Positions 25,469 to 33,083 of a stretch of 36,669 bases of DNA are shown one piece after another. The stretch is from NCBI GenBank assembly GCA_031256635.1, contig JAIRQF010000035.1, positions 1 through 36,669 on the forward strand, written 5' to 3'. How positions within the stretch are numbered: position 1 is the first letter of the stretch; each line of letters starts with the position of its first letter. The DNA is from Treponema sp. (lineage in GTDB: Bacteria > Spirochaetota > Spirochaetia > Treponematales > Breznakiellaceae). The position numbers were made by a program, and so were the translations under genes. The notes beneath the pieces are model-generated. The model searched no databases and was not told the DNA's origin. It saw only the letters and a list, made by a program, of their open reading frames with translations.

Positions 25469-26827
25469 ATGGACAAGTTTTTTGGAATCACTGAAAGCGG
25501 ATCGAATGTGCGCACAGAGATTATTGCGGGATTTACGACATTCTTCACCATGGCGTATATCATGTTTGTAAATCCCAGTATTTTGTCCGCTACGGGCATG
25601 AACTGGGGCGGAGTATTTGTAGCGACAATTCTCGCGGCTGCGATCGGAACGCTTATTATGGGTTTTGTCGCGAAGGTGCCGTTCGCTACAGCTCCCGGTA
25701 TGGGATTAAACGCTTTCTTTACCTATACTGTCTGCTTTGGGCTTGGGTTTCACTGGAAGGAAGCGCTGGCAATGGTTTTCATCTGCGGTATTGTCAACAT
25801 TATAATTACTGTTACAAAATTACGCAAAGCGATTATCAAGGCGATTCCAAAATCGCTTCAATTGGCGATAGGAGGAGGAATCGGGCTTTTTATCGCGTAC
25901 ATAGGTTTTATAAACGCCGGTATTGTTAATATAAGCGGCGCGGTTCCCGCACTCAGCAACTTTACCACGGCGGGTCCTGTTCTTACGTTTATCGGTATTG
26001 CGATTATTGTTATTTTAATGATGCTCAAGGTTAAAGGAGCGATGCTTATCGGAATAATTACGGCAACATTAATCGGTATTCCAATGGGAGTTACAATTGT
26101 TCCCGATAAAATCTTTGATCTTTCCGCACTTTCTGGATTCGGCGATGTGTCCCTTGCGTTCTTCGGCGATATCGGCTTTAAGAGCCTGTTTGTGGAAGGA
26201 AGAGGTTTAATAGTTGTAATTATTATTTTTGCCTTCAGTCTGACAGATACATTCGATACTATCGGAACCTTCATTGGAACAGGCCGCAAGTCCGGCATCT
26301 TTGACGCAAATGATGAAAAGGCTCTTAATGAATCAAAAGGCTTTAAATCAAAAATGGACAAAGCTCTATTCGCTGACTCTACCGCTACATCAATCGGAGC
26401 GCTTCTTGGAACTTCTAATACAACATCGTACATTGAAAGCGCCTCCGGTATTAACGAAGGAGGGCGCACCGGCCTTACTTCCGTAATTGTCGCGGCTCTT
26501 TTCCTTATCTGCCTTCCGTTAGTTGCAATTTTCGGCATGGCTCCGGGCGAAGCGACAGCTCCCGCTTTAATCATTGTCGGTATCATGATGGCTGATTCCT
26601 TTAAAGGCATCCGCTGGGATGAACTTGATGAAGCCATTCCCGCTTTCTTTACAGTAGCGATTATGACGCTTGCCTATAACATTTCTTACGGTATAGCGGC
26701 AGGTTTTATTTTCTATTGCCTTGTAAAACTTTGCAGAAAGCAAATCAAGGATGTTCACCCGATTCTTATCGGAGCTACGTTGCTGTTCCTCGTATACTTT
26801 GTCCTGATGGCAGTTAACCGTATCTGA
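25469..26827 (+). CDS. Purine (guanine/hypoxanthine/xanthine) permease, AzgA-like NCS2 family
   Basis: The 452-residue membrane protein has about 12-14 hydrophobic segments. The family signatures are visible: FTTFFTMAYIMFVNPSIL (about 22-39), ATAPGMGLNAFFTYTV (about 73-88), SLTDTFDTIGTFIGTG (about 257-272) and SNTTSYIESASGINEGGRTG (about 314-333). It imports purine bases with protons. AAGGAG precedes the ATG. Only 28 bases, without a terminator, separate it from hydA, so it is probably read from the hydrogenase promoter. This is a surprising pairing. A strong terminator follows. Confidence 0.94.
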   Translation: MDKFFGITESGSNVRTEIIAGFTTFFTMAYIMFVNPSILSATGMNWGGVFVATILAAAIGTLIMGFVAKVPFATAPGMGLNAFFTYTVCFGLGFHWKEALAMVFICGIVNIIITVTKLRKAIIKAIPKSLQLAIGGGIGLFIAYIGFINAGIVNISGAVPALSNFTTAGPVLTFIGIAIIVILMMLKVKGAMLIGIITATLIGIPMGVTIVPDKIFDLSALSGFGDVSLAFFGDIGFKSLFVEGRGLIVVIIIFAFSLTDTFDTIGTFIGTGRKSGIFDANDEKALNESKGFKSKMDKALFADSTATSIGALLGTSNTTSYIESASGINEGGRTGLTSVIVAALFLICLPLVAIFGMAPGEATAPALIIVGIMMADSFKGIRWDELDEAIPAFFTVAIMTLAYNISYGIAAGFIFYCLVKLCRKQIKDVHPILIGATLLFLVYFVLMAVNRI

Positions 26828-26833
26828 TTTTTT

Positions 26834-26864
26834 GGGCGCGCAAAGCCTTGTGCGCCCTTATTTT
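26834..26864 (+). terminator. Rho-independent terminator after the purine permease
   Basis: GGGCGCGCAA (26834-26843) pairs with TTGTGCGCCC (26848-26857) with one G-T wobble, followed by TTATTTT. It closes the hydrogenase-permease unit. Confidence 0.85.
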
Positions 26865-26876
26865 CATAACCGGAAA

Positions 26877-27167
26877 ATGAGGGAAGCGGTGAGATTTTAT
26901 AAATGTGAATGCGGTTATATCTGGCTGCCGAAAATGAGAGACAGCAGTTTAGTTTGCAAAAGATGCAATAACAATAACGCTAAGCCCTTAAAGGATATTA
27001 CAGCATATCAATGTAAAAACAGATCGGGAAACGGCGTTGTGCTTTTAAATTCGGACGGCACAAAAGCGGAAATGAAATTATCATGGGATGAATTCAACGG
27101 CGCATATGAATATGTGGACACTGATAAATTCTGGGCTGAAAAGAAAAAAAACACAAAGGTATCCTGA
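26877..27167 (+). CDS. Small zinc-ribbon protein of unknown function
   Basis: No family is recognised. The product is about 96 residues from the ATG at 26877. A TTG further upstream in frame (26832) is rejected because it falls inside the terminator stem. Cys pairs YKCECGYIW (about 8-16) and VCKRCNN (about 25-31) form a CxC...CxxC zinc-ribbon-like site. The C-terminal half (NGVVLLNSDGTKAEMKLSWDEFN) looks like a small beta domain. The stop overlaps the deoC start (TGATG), so translation is coupled. No clear Shine-Dalgarno or promoter is seen, so the message may come from read-through of the terminator. Confidence 0.72.
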   Translation: MREAVRFYKCECGYIWLPKMRDSSLVCKRCNNNNAKPLKDITAYQCKNRSGNGVVLLNSDGTKAEMKLSWDEFNGAYEYVDTDKFWAEKKKNTKVS

Positions 27168-27829
27168 TGACAAACGAAGAAATCTTAAGTAAAATCGATC
27201 ATACCCTTTTAAAAATGACTTCTTCATGGGAAGAGATAAAAATTCTTTGCCAAGAAGCGCTAAAGTTCAAGACCGCTTCCGTCTGCATACCTCCGTCGTA
27301 TGTAAAACCCGTTTCCAATGAAAATCCTGGTTTAAATATCTGCACCGTTATCGGCTTTCCTCTCGGTTATTCCATTACCGCCGCTAAGGTTCTGGAAGCA
27401 GAGCGCGCCATATTATCCGGCGCCAGCGAGATAGACATGGTGATAAACGCCGGCGATGTAAAAAACGGCCGCTTTAATTTTGTGCTTGAAGAAATTAAAC
27501 TTGTAAAAAAGACATGCGGCCTGAAAATCCTTAAAGTGATTATAGAAACCTGTTATCTGACAGATGAGGAAAAAATTCGCATGTGCGGTATAGTAACGGA
27601 AGCGGGAGCGGATTTTATTAAAACGTCAACTGGTTTCGGCACGGCGGGCGCGACGCTTTCGGATGTTGAGCTTTTTAAAAAGCACACCGGCCCAAATGTA
27701 AAAATAAAAGCCGCGGGCGGAGTTAAAACAAGATCAGACCTTGAAATGTTTATTAACGCAGGCGCGTCCCGCATAGGCACAAGTTCCGCGGTTAAACTTT
27801 TATCAGGTGATTGTGCCGCAGGTTATTAA
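27167..27829 (+). CDS. deoC: Deoxyribose-phosphate aldolase
   Basis: The 220-residue class I aldolase (EC 4.1.2.4) splits 2-deoxyribose-5-phosphate into glyceraldehyde-3-phosphate and acetaldehyde. The family signatures are KIDHTLLK at the N-terminus, CTVIGFPLGYS, EIDMVINAGD (catalytic Asp), and LKVIIET with its Lys. ADFIKTSTGFGTAGA places the Schiff-base lysine at Lys152, and KAAGGVKT holds the proton-relay lysine. Together with the purine permease upstream it suggests nucleoside salvage. AAAGG precedes the ATG. Translation is coupled to the zinc-ribbon gene by a one-base overlap. A terminator follows. Confidence 0.97.
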   Translation: MTNEEILSKIDHTLLKMTSSWEEIKILCQEALKFKTASVCIPPSYVKPVSNENPGLNICTVIGFPLGYSITAAKVLEAERAILSGASEIDMVINAGDVKNGRFNFVLEEIKLVKKTCGLKILKVIIETCYLTDEEKIRMCGIVTEAGADFIKTSTGFGTAGATLSDVELFKKHTGPNVKIKAAGGVKTRSDLEMFINAGASRIGTSSAVKLLSGDCAAGY

Positions 27830-27836
27830 ATAGTGT

Positions 27837-27879
27837 CTGTCCGTGAAGCCGGTTACTTTGCGGACAGCTTTATTTTATC
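27837..27879 (+). terminator. Terminator after deoC
   Basis: CTGTCCG (27837-27843) pairs perfectly with CGGACAG (27861-27867), followed by a T-rich stretch. It overlaps the 3' end of the convergent gene. Confidence 0.7.
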
Positions 27880-28514
27880 TTTACGGAACTTAGTTTTATA
27901 AGAGCCGTAATAGTATCGGAAATTTCTCTCTCAGTCTTTTTTGCATGATACAGTTTCATTGCAAGCCCTCCGTAACCTTGGGCTTGAATGTTAGGATCAG
28001 TCCATCCAAGCTCACTAATACTCTTATCACGCCATGTAAAATCATTAGCATAACCGGCAACCAAGCCTATGGCTTTTGTACCCACACTAACAATAGCTTT
28101 TACAATATTTCCCTGCGCAATCCCTGAAACGCCTGAAAATGATTCAATAGATTTCAGCATTGATACCGAAACATTAACAAGCGCAGCCGCTTTTTGATCG
28201 TCACTCCTGGCATTTTCATGGCTTCTCGCGGCCGCTATTAAATTGTCAAAATCTTTACAAGCTTTCGCAACTGACGAAAAAGTATTAATACCGCCTAAAA
28301 CCGTTCCGGCTGCTTTCAGAGCATTCTGAATTTCATCCGGCGTTTTCAGACATTGAGCCGCCTTTACTGCCTTTTCAATCTTATCGGCTTCTAACTTGTC
28401 AGCAATCTTAATTCCTTTATTCAGCAGCCAATTTTTCGCCTCTTTGGCCAATTCTTTATTTGCTGATGGAATTTCCTTAACATAATTCTTAGCAGATCCC
28501 CAAAAGTCAGACAT
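27870..28514 (-). CDS. Alanine-rich helical protein of unknown function
   Basis: Not recognised. The product has 214 residues, rich in Ala, Lys and Ile, and appears all-helical. There is no signal peptide. A moderately hydrophobic glycine-containing stretch at about 115-155 (GVSGIAQGNIVKAIVSVGTK) could be amphipathic or membrane-interacting. Repeated EKAVKAA/NALKAA-like segments (about 45-70) suggest a helical bundle. GGAG lies 7 bases before the ATG. That site is enclosed in the inverted repeat ATATGG/CCATAT (28516-28529), which could limit translation. It stands alone, is read from a palindromic promoter, and is convergent with deoC. A secreted or toxin-like role cannot be supported. Confidence 0.72.
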   Translation of the reverse strand: MSDFWGSAKNYVKEIPSANKELAKEAKNWLLNKGIKIADKLEADKIEKAVKAAQCLKTPDEIQNALKAAGTVLGGINTFSSVAKACKDFDNLIAAARSHENARSDDQKAAALVNVSVSMLKSIESFSGVSGIAQGNIVKAIVSVGTKAIGLVAGYANDFTWRDKSISELGWTDPNIQAQGYGGLAMKLYHAKKTEREISDTITALIKLSSVKIK

Positions 28515-28572
28515 GATATGGCTCCATATTTTCCATTATGAGTCTATAATGTGTCTACATTATTATTGATAA

Positions 28573-28611
28573 ACTCTAATTTAGAGTAAAGCATGATTGT
28601 GATATTGTCAA
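28573..28611 (-). promoter_or_regulatory. Promoter with 15-bp palindrome over the -10 box
   Basis: On the minus strand TTGACA (28611-28606), a 17-base spacer and TACTCT (28588-28583) form a promoter. The perfect palindrome ACTCTAATTTAGAGT (28573-28587) covers the -10 box, as expected for a repressor site. Confidence 0.5.
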
Positions 28612-28671
28612 TAATGCAGAGGTTAAATATTTCTTCTATATCCTCCATTTATGGTAAAGAATTATCTATTT

Positions 28672-29802
28672 TCACCCGAACATTTTTTGTTTTAAATCAA
28701 GGTAATAAAGATAATCTTCTGTTTTTACATTCGGAGGGCAGCGGTGATCGCAGAACGGGATAAAACCTCCGCGCGCTACATATTTTTCCAATGATTCAAG
28801 ATACGCCTTAATTGCGCAAGGCCCTTCACCCAGACACATTTTATCGACGCCTCCCATGATTCTAAGCCTGCCTTCGTATTGATCCAGCAATTGACCTGGG
28901 TGGGTACAGCTGTTTACTTCAAAAGGAAAGAGACAGTTAATTCCTCCTTCCAGAAAATAGGGAAGCAGAGGGCGCACATCGCCGTCGCAGTCTGTGTACC
29001 AGATATCGATGTTATGCGCTTTTAATTTTTCGTTTATGCGTTTGTACCTGGGCATGACAACATTCTTAAAAAAATCAAGCGTTACAATCGGGCCGTTTTT
29101 AAAACAGATGTCTTCCCATCCGGAAGCGAAATCAAATTCAAAATGAGGAAGGAGCTGCTCCAGTGAATATTCGATAAGGGAACATACTGTTTCTACCATG
29201 TCTTCCAGCATTTGGGGGTAATCATAGATTGCGTAGGCAAGCCCTTCAAATGTCAGTATATCGCGGATTTTTCCTATCATTGAGCCGCAGTCTATTCCCA
29301 GAGGAAAATCACGCTCTTCATCACCTGGAATATTACTCTTGATTTTTTCGATATTCAGTTTTCTTTCAGGGTGATGAATGTTAAACCGCTCTTCCTTCAC
29401 TCTTTTCCAGTCATCGGGAGTTACAATGGAAGGCTTTATATAATGAGGAATGGAGTTTCCTTTTCCTTCCAGCGGAACTTCGGCAAGGACTCCTTCTTCA
29501 TTGATAATGATTTGAATATTATCGCGTGTTTGGATTACTTTTTTCTCAAACGGGGGATAGATAAAATTTTCCCCTTTTATTGTTTCAATCCGGTCGAAAG
29601 AGAAAAAAATATCAGCTTCACTGTTATTTGATATTCCGTTCTCTTTAAAAATATCCCATTGGATAAAATTATCGTCCCAATAGCCGAACTCCATGTTAAA
29701 ACACCTGTCGACGCTCCTGTAATGCATTTGCGCGTTGAATCTTTCCCTGCCTGTCATTGTGCCTTTCCATTTTTCCCTTATGGGAATTATATCCGCTTTC
29801 AA
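28672..29802 (-). CDS. Uroporphyrinogen decarboxylase (URO-D)-family protein, methyltransferase-like
   Basis: The start is a TTG at 29802 with AAGGAG 6 bases upstream. An upstream TTG at 29832 has no such site and would overlap the preceding gene. The 376-residue product has the URO-D/MtaA TIM-barrel pattern. It shows MTGRERFNAQMHYRSVDR near the start, SMIGKIRDILTFEGLAYAIYDYPQMLEDM in parts, and the C-terminal Cys/His sites YTDCDGD and PFCDHRCPP. These could bind zinc as in MtaA/CmuA-type methyl-transferring relatives. True HemE is unlikely, because the N-terminal coproporphyrin-binding RQAGR signature is missing. The substrate is unknown. It is in an operon with the related gene upstream. 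Confidence 0.85.
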   Translation of the reverse strand: MKADIIPIREKWKGTMTGRERFNAQMHYRSVDRCFNMEFGYWDDNFIQWDIFKENGISNNSEADIFFSFDRIETIKGENFIYPPFEKKVIQTRDNIQIIINEEGVLAEVPLEGKGNSIPHYIKPSIVTPDDWKRVKEERFNIHHPERKLNIEKIKSNIPGDEERDFPLGIDCGSMIGKIRDILTFEGLAYAIYDYPQMLEDMVETVCSLIEYSLEQLLPHFEFDFASGWEDICFKNGPIVTLDFFKNVVMPRYKRINEKLKAHNIDIWYTDCDGDVRPLLPYFLEGGINCLFPFEVNSCTHPGQLLDQYEGRLRIMGGVDKMCLGEGPCAIKAYLESLEKYVARGGFIPFCDHRCPPNVKTEDYLYYLDLKQKMFG

Positions 29803-29824
29803 TTTTTTCTCCTTATAAATTATA

Positions 29825-30892
29825 TCAGGCAAACTCTCTTACTGTTTTATACATTTGTACTATATTTTCCGCCGGCATACCGGAGAGTATATTATGAACA
29901 GGCTGGAAAATAAAACCGCCGCCTTTATTCATAATTTTGCAGTTTTCATATACATGATTGCGGATATCTTCCGGTTTTATATCAGGGAGCATATTTTCTG
30001 AATTGCATCCGCCGCCCCAAAACGTCAGCTTTCCGTAGAATTCTTTTTTTAGCTCAGGGAGAGCCATTCCTTTACAATCAAATTGAACGGGATTTATCGC
30101 GTCAAGGCCGGCGTCTATAAACAGCGGAATTAGCTGCCGTATAGCGCCGCAGCAGTGAAGGCATATTTTTAATCCTGGAAAATGATCGTGAACGCCGGAG
30201 TACATCATCTTTTGCCTTTTATAAAAGAATTCCATATATGTTTCGGGAGAAAAAAAAGGAGCGTTTTGCGAACCCATATCATCATTAAAACCAATTATGT
30301 CAATATATTTTCCCGCTGCCTCAAGATACGCTTTAAGGTCTTCCAAATGTTTTTCTGTTAATTTATCAAGAAAATCATACGCGCGATCGGGTTCGTTCAA
30401 AAGATCGCAAAGGAAATTGTCCATACCGAAAACAGAGCATCCTGTTTCAAAAAGACTGCCGCCGAAAGCGCCGTAAATTGCCCTGTCTGTGTTGTCTCTT
30501 GTTTCCGCCGCGATTTCGCGTAATTTATTTAACTCCCGCGAATTTTTATAATTAACCGGCATCGGCGGACATCCGTTAACATCAGCGGGAATTTTACATA
30601 AAGTACCGTCCTTAAGCCGGCAGTCCTGCCAATATTCCGGCCTTTTTTTTAAATCGCAACCAAGCTGGAATGTGTCTGCGTCAAAATAATCCAGAACATC
30701 ACGCTCTACAACCGCTAACTGCTGGGCATAATCGTATATATAAACAGGTTTGACAGGAAGGTTCAAATATTTTCTGAGTTCGCGGTAAGCGGTTACATTA
30801 ATGCCGCTTGAGCGGTTAGCGTTAATATCAAGAGGAACCTTATCGCTTTGCTCAAAATTAAAAGCCGCAAGTACGCGCTGCCGTCCTGTCAA
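29825..30892 (-). CDS. Uroporphyrinogen decarboxylase (URO-D)-family protein, methyltransferase-like
   Basis: The 355-residue protein starts at a TTG (30892) with GGGAG 9 bases upstream. MTGRQRVLAAFNFEQSDKVPLD is the usual opening of the MtaA/URO-D-like group. The metal-site region CLHCCGAIRQLIPLFIDAGLDAINPVQ (in part, about 245-270) contains the H-x-C-type motif of zinc methyltransferases. The C-terminal GGGFIFQPVHNILSGMPAENI closes the barrel. Such proteins often move methyl groups to or from corrinoid proteins. No corrinoid protein is seen here. The gene is 22 bases upstream of the related gene and has its own promoter. Confidence 0.87.
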   Translation of the reverse strand: MTGRQRVLAAFNFEQSDKVPLDINANRSSGINVTAYRELRKYLNLPVKPVYIYDYAQQLAVVERDVLDYFDADTFQLGCDLKKRPEYWQDCRLKDGTLCKIPADVNGCPPMPVNYKNSRELNKLREIAAETRDNTDRAIYGAFGGSLFETGCSVFGMDNFLCDLLNEPDRAYDFLDKLTEKHLEDLKAYLEAAGKYIDIIGFNDDMGSQNAPFFSPETYMEFFYKRQKMMYSGVHDHFPGLKICLHCCGAIRQLIPLFIDAGLDAINPVQFDCKGMALPELKKEFYGKLTFWGGGCNSENMLPDIKPEDIRNHVYENCKIMNKGGGFIFQPVHNILSGMPAENIVQMYKTVREFA

Positions 30893-30913
30893 TTTAATTT
30901 TCTCCCATATAAC

Positions 30914-30943
30914 TTTATATAACAGATTTTAAGTAAAACGCAA
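30914..30943 (-). promoter_or_regulatory. Promoter of the URO-D-family pair
   Basis: On the minus strand TTGCGT (30943-30938), an 18-base spacer and TATAAA (30919-30914) lie just before the TTG start at 30892. Confidence 0.5.
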
Positions 30944-30977
30944 ATTTTTTTGGCAATTTAATCATGTATTTTTTCTG

Positions 30978-31007
30978 TTGCCCGCTTTCCATAAATGGTA
31001 GTATAAT
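30978..31007 (+). promoter_or_regulatory. Promoter of the divergent plus-strand unit
   Basis: TTGCCC (30978-30983), an 18-base spacer and TATAAT (31002-31007). Transcription would start near 31013, which rules out the in-frame ATG at 30964. Confidence 0.6.
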
Positions 31008-31026
31008 AAGGGTTGCGGAGGCTGCT

Positions 31027-31509
31027 TTGCTGGTTATTAGAGATGACAATGTGATGAATTTAATTGAGCGAATCAGTTATCATTATCAAATTAATATTAC
31101 AAACCGAATCCTTCGTCCTGTAATATTGCAAATTTATCTTGATGACAGAACATGGAGCAATATCGAAATATTTACCGAAAAATTTGAAACATACCGTTTC
31201 AGCGGTTATTATCTTGATGAATTATACAGACAATTGGCCGCCTGCGCGCGTTTTGTTGACGCGGCCCGCAACAGTATGGACTCAATTAAATCCAGGCTGA
31301 AAACCAACCCCAACGCTCCTGATAAAATATATCGGGATATGTCCGCCAATAATTTTCCAAATAATATAAAACACTTCGCGGAACTTTTAAGCGGATTATA
31401 TACGCTCCTTCTGGATATTGATAAAAAGAAATCGGGAAATAATCTTCCGGTATATACTCAAATTAAAGACCTTGAAAGAGTCAGCGGAGTTCTTTCAGGC
31501 TATTATTAA
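31027..31509 (+). CDS. Small helical protein of unknown function
   Basis: Not recognised. The start is a TTG at 31027, with GGAGG at 31017-31021 and 5-nt spacing. It gives 160 residues and lies downstream of the promoter; a later ATG at 31054 is the alternative. The product is mostly helical (DELYRQLAACARFVDAARNS; IKHFAELLSGLYTLLLDID), with no signal peptide or membrane segment. A central Asn-rich stretch (about 105-130) may be a loop. It ends 8 bases before the DUF362 gene and is probably co-transcribed with it. Confidence 0.7.
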   Translation: MLVIRDDNVMNLIERISYHYQINITNRILRPVILQIYLDDRTWSNIEIFTEKFETYRFSGYYLDELYRQLAACARFVDAARNSMDSIKSRLKTNPNAPDKIYRDMSANNFPNNIKHFAELLSGLYTLLLDIDKKKSGNNLPVYTQIKDLERVSGVLSGYY

Positions 31510-31517
31510 GATAATAA

Positions 31518-32576
31518 ATGATAGTGATTAATTATGGTAAAGAAAGGGCTAAAATTACCCATGACGCTTTAAAAGCTTCGGATATTAATACTTATCTTAA
31601 GCCCGAACATTCTGTTTCCCTGAAACCGAATCTTGTATCGCCTAAACCTTCAAACATGGGCTCAACAACCCACAGCGAAGTTCTTGAAGGGATTATTTTA
31701 TTTTTAAAGGATTTCGGAATACGGAATATTAATATAATTGAGAATTCCTCATTCGGTCAAAGCGCGAAACAGGCGTTTAAAGTATGCGGCTATGAAACGC
31801 TTTCTAAAAAATACGGCGTTCCTTTAATTGATCTTGGTGACGATCGTTTTGTAACATTAAAACATTCCGGTTATGAATTAAAGATCAGCGAAAAAGCCCT
31901 TAATACGGATTTTTTAATAAATGTTCCCGTATTAAAAGCGCATAGCCAGACACGCCTTACATGCTGCATGAAAAATCTTAAAGGCTGCATGCCGCAAAGC
32001 GAAATGAGGCGTTTCCATTCCCTTGGACTGCATAAACCAATCGTTGCGCTGAACGCTCTTTTAAAAACCGGGTATTGCGTTGTAGACGGCATTTGCGGTG
32101 ATTTAAGTTTTGAAGAAGGAGGTACGCCCGTTGAAGCAAACCGTGTAATCGCAGGGCAGAATCCATTGACAGTAGATTCCTATTGCGCGGAGCTTATCGG
32201 TTACAAGCCTGATGATATTGAATATCTTTCCATCGGCAAAAAAATGATGTTAGGTGAATATTATTCCGGTAAAACAAATATTGTTGAGCTGAACGGCGAT
32301 CGTAAACCGCTGAATCAGGCAAAAAGCGAAAGGATCGCCGATCGATACAGAGGACAGATAACGGAAGACTCAGCCTGCTCTGTTTGTTACGCCGCGCTTA
32401 TATTCGCGCTTCACCGGAGCGATTTCCGCGGCGATAAAATTTGCATTGGACAGGGGTTTAAGGGGAAAAGCGCTGATTGTCCCGGTATCGGCGATTGCAC
32501 AAGGAATTTCAGGCTGCATGCCGGCGGCTGCCCTCCAAAGGCGTCTGATATTATATCATTTTTAAAAAGCATATAA
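31518..32576 (+). CDS. DUF362 domain protein, probable metal- or Fe-S-binding
   Basis: The 352-residue product has the DUF362 pattern: SVSLKPNLVSPKPSN near residues 33-47, LINVPVLKAHSQTRLTCCMKNLKGCMP (in part) around 135-160, and VDGICGDLSFEEGGTPVEAN. The C-terminus carries cysteine motifs CSVCYAA, CPGIGDC and GGCPP (about 290-345). These take the place of the classic 2[4Fe-4S] ferredoxin repeat found in many relatives, so cluster binding is possible but not shown. The function of the family is poorly known. It sits with the URO-D-like pair and a VOC protein, hinting at a shared pathway (inference). Confidence 0.85.
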   Translation: MIVINYGKERAKITHDALKASDINTYLKPEHSVSLKPNLVSPKPSNMGSTTHSEVLEGIILFLKDFGIRNINIIENSSFGQSAKQAFKVCGYETLSKKYGVPLIDLGDDRFVTLKHSGYELKISEKALNTDFLINVPVLKAHSQTRLTCCMKNLKGCMPQSEMRRFHSLGLHKPIVALNALLKTGYCVVDGICGDLSFEEGGTPVEANRVIAGQNPLTVDSYCAELIGYKPDDIEYLSIGKKMMLGEYYSGKTNIVELNGDRKPLNQAKSERIADRYRGQITEDSACSVCYAALIFALHRSDFRGDKICIGQGFKGKSADCPGIGDCTRNFRLHAGGCPPKASDIISFLKSI

Positions 32577-32598
32577 ATAAATTTTAAAGGAGAAAATT

Positions 32599-33069
32599 AT
32601 GGCGGCGTTATTAAAAACACAAACAATTGTTCAGGTAGGATTAATTGTTAAGGATGTGGAAAAAACAAAAAAGAAATGGGCTGAATTTTTGGGCGTCAGT
32701 GTTCCTGCTACCGTTCAGGCAGGCGATTTTGAAACCACCGAAACCAAATACAAGGGAAAATCCGCGCCAAAAGCAAAATGCCAAATGGCGTTCTTTGACG
32801 CAGGGCCGGGAATGCAGCTTGAATTGATCCAGCCAAACGGCAAAAAAAGCACATGGCAGGACTTTCTAGAAAAACACGGCGAAGGAATTCATCACATCGC
32901 GTTTAAGGTAAACGGTACCAAAAAAATTCTTGAAACCTGCCAGAAAGAGGGAATTAAATGCGTTCAGCAGGGAAAATACGGAGACGCAAGCGGCGAATAC
33001 GCGTATCTTGACACTGTTAAGGATTTAAAGTGCGTAATAGAAACCCTGGAAAGTTATTCTAAAAACTGA
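32599..33069 (+). CDS. VOC-superfamily protein, methylmalonyl-CoA epimerase-like
   Basis: The product has 156 residues with two beta-alpha-beta-beta-beta modules. IVQVGLIVKDVEKTKKKWAEFLGV opens the first and EGIHHIAFKVNGTKKILE the second. Metal ligands expected in the fold are visible: His in GIHHIAF, Glu in QLELIQP and Glu in CVIETLE. The first-module ligand position, often His, here seems to be Gln (IVQVG), so exact epimerase activity is uncertain. It could epimerise methylmalonyl-CoA or act on another vicinal-oxygen substrate. AAAGGAG precedes the ATG. Confidence 0.85.
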   Translation: MAALLKTQTIVQVGLIVKDVEKTKKKWAEFLGVSVPATVQAGDFETTETKYKGKSAPKAKCQMAFFDAGPGMQLELIQPNGKKSTWQDFLEKHGEGIHHIAFKVNGTKKILETCQKEGIKCVQQGKYGDASGEYAYLDTVKDLKCVIETLESYSKN

Positions 33070-33083
33070 AGTGTTGGAACAGT

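Noticed and set aside
25858-26637. 259-codon open frame on the minus strand within the purine permease gene
   Set aside because: It is antisense to a well-supported permease, its translation is Ile/Ser/Pro-rich with no domain, and no ribosome site is seen.
26832-26876. TTG at 26832 as start of the zinc-ribbon protein
   Set aside because: It lies in the stem of a rho-independent terminator.
27870-28514. Ala-rich protein as a pore-forming toxin or immunity gene
   Set aside because: The hydrophobic stretch is weak and no partner gene or known domain is visible, so the claim cannot be supported.
29802-29832. TTG at 29832 as start of the second URO-D-like gene
   Set aside because: It would overlap the upstream gene and has no ribosome site, while the TTG at 29802 has AAGGAG at 6 nt.
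30964-31026. ATG at 30964 as start of the small helical protein
   Set aside because: It precedes the promoter at 30978-31007, and the TTG at 31027 has GGAGG at ideal spacing.
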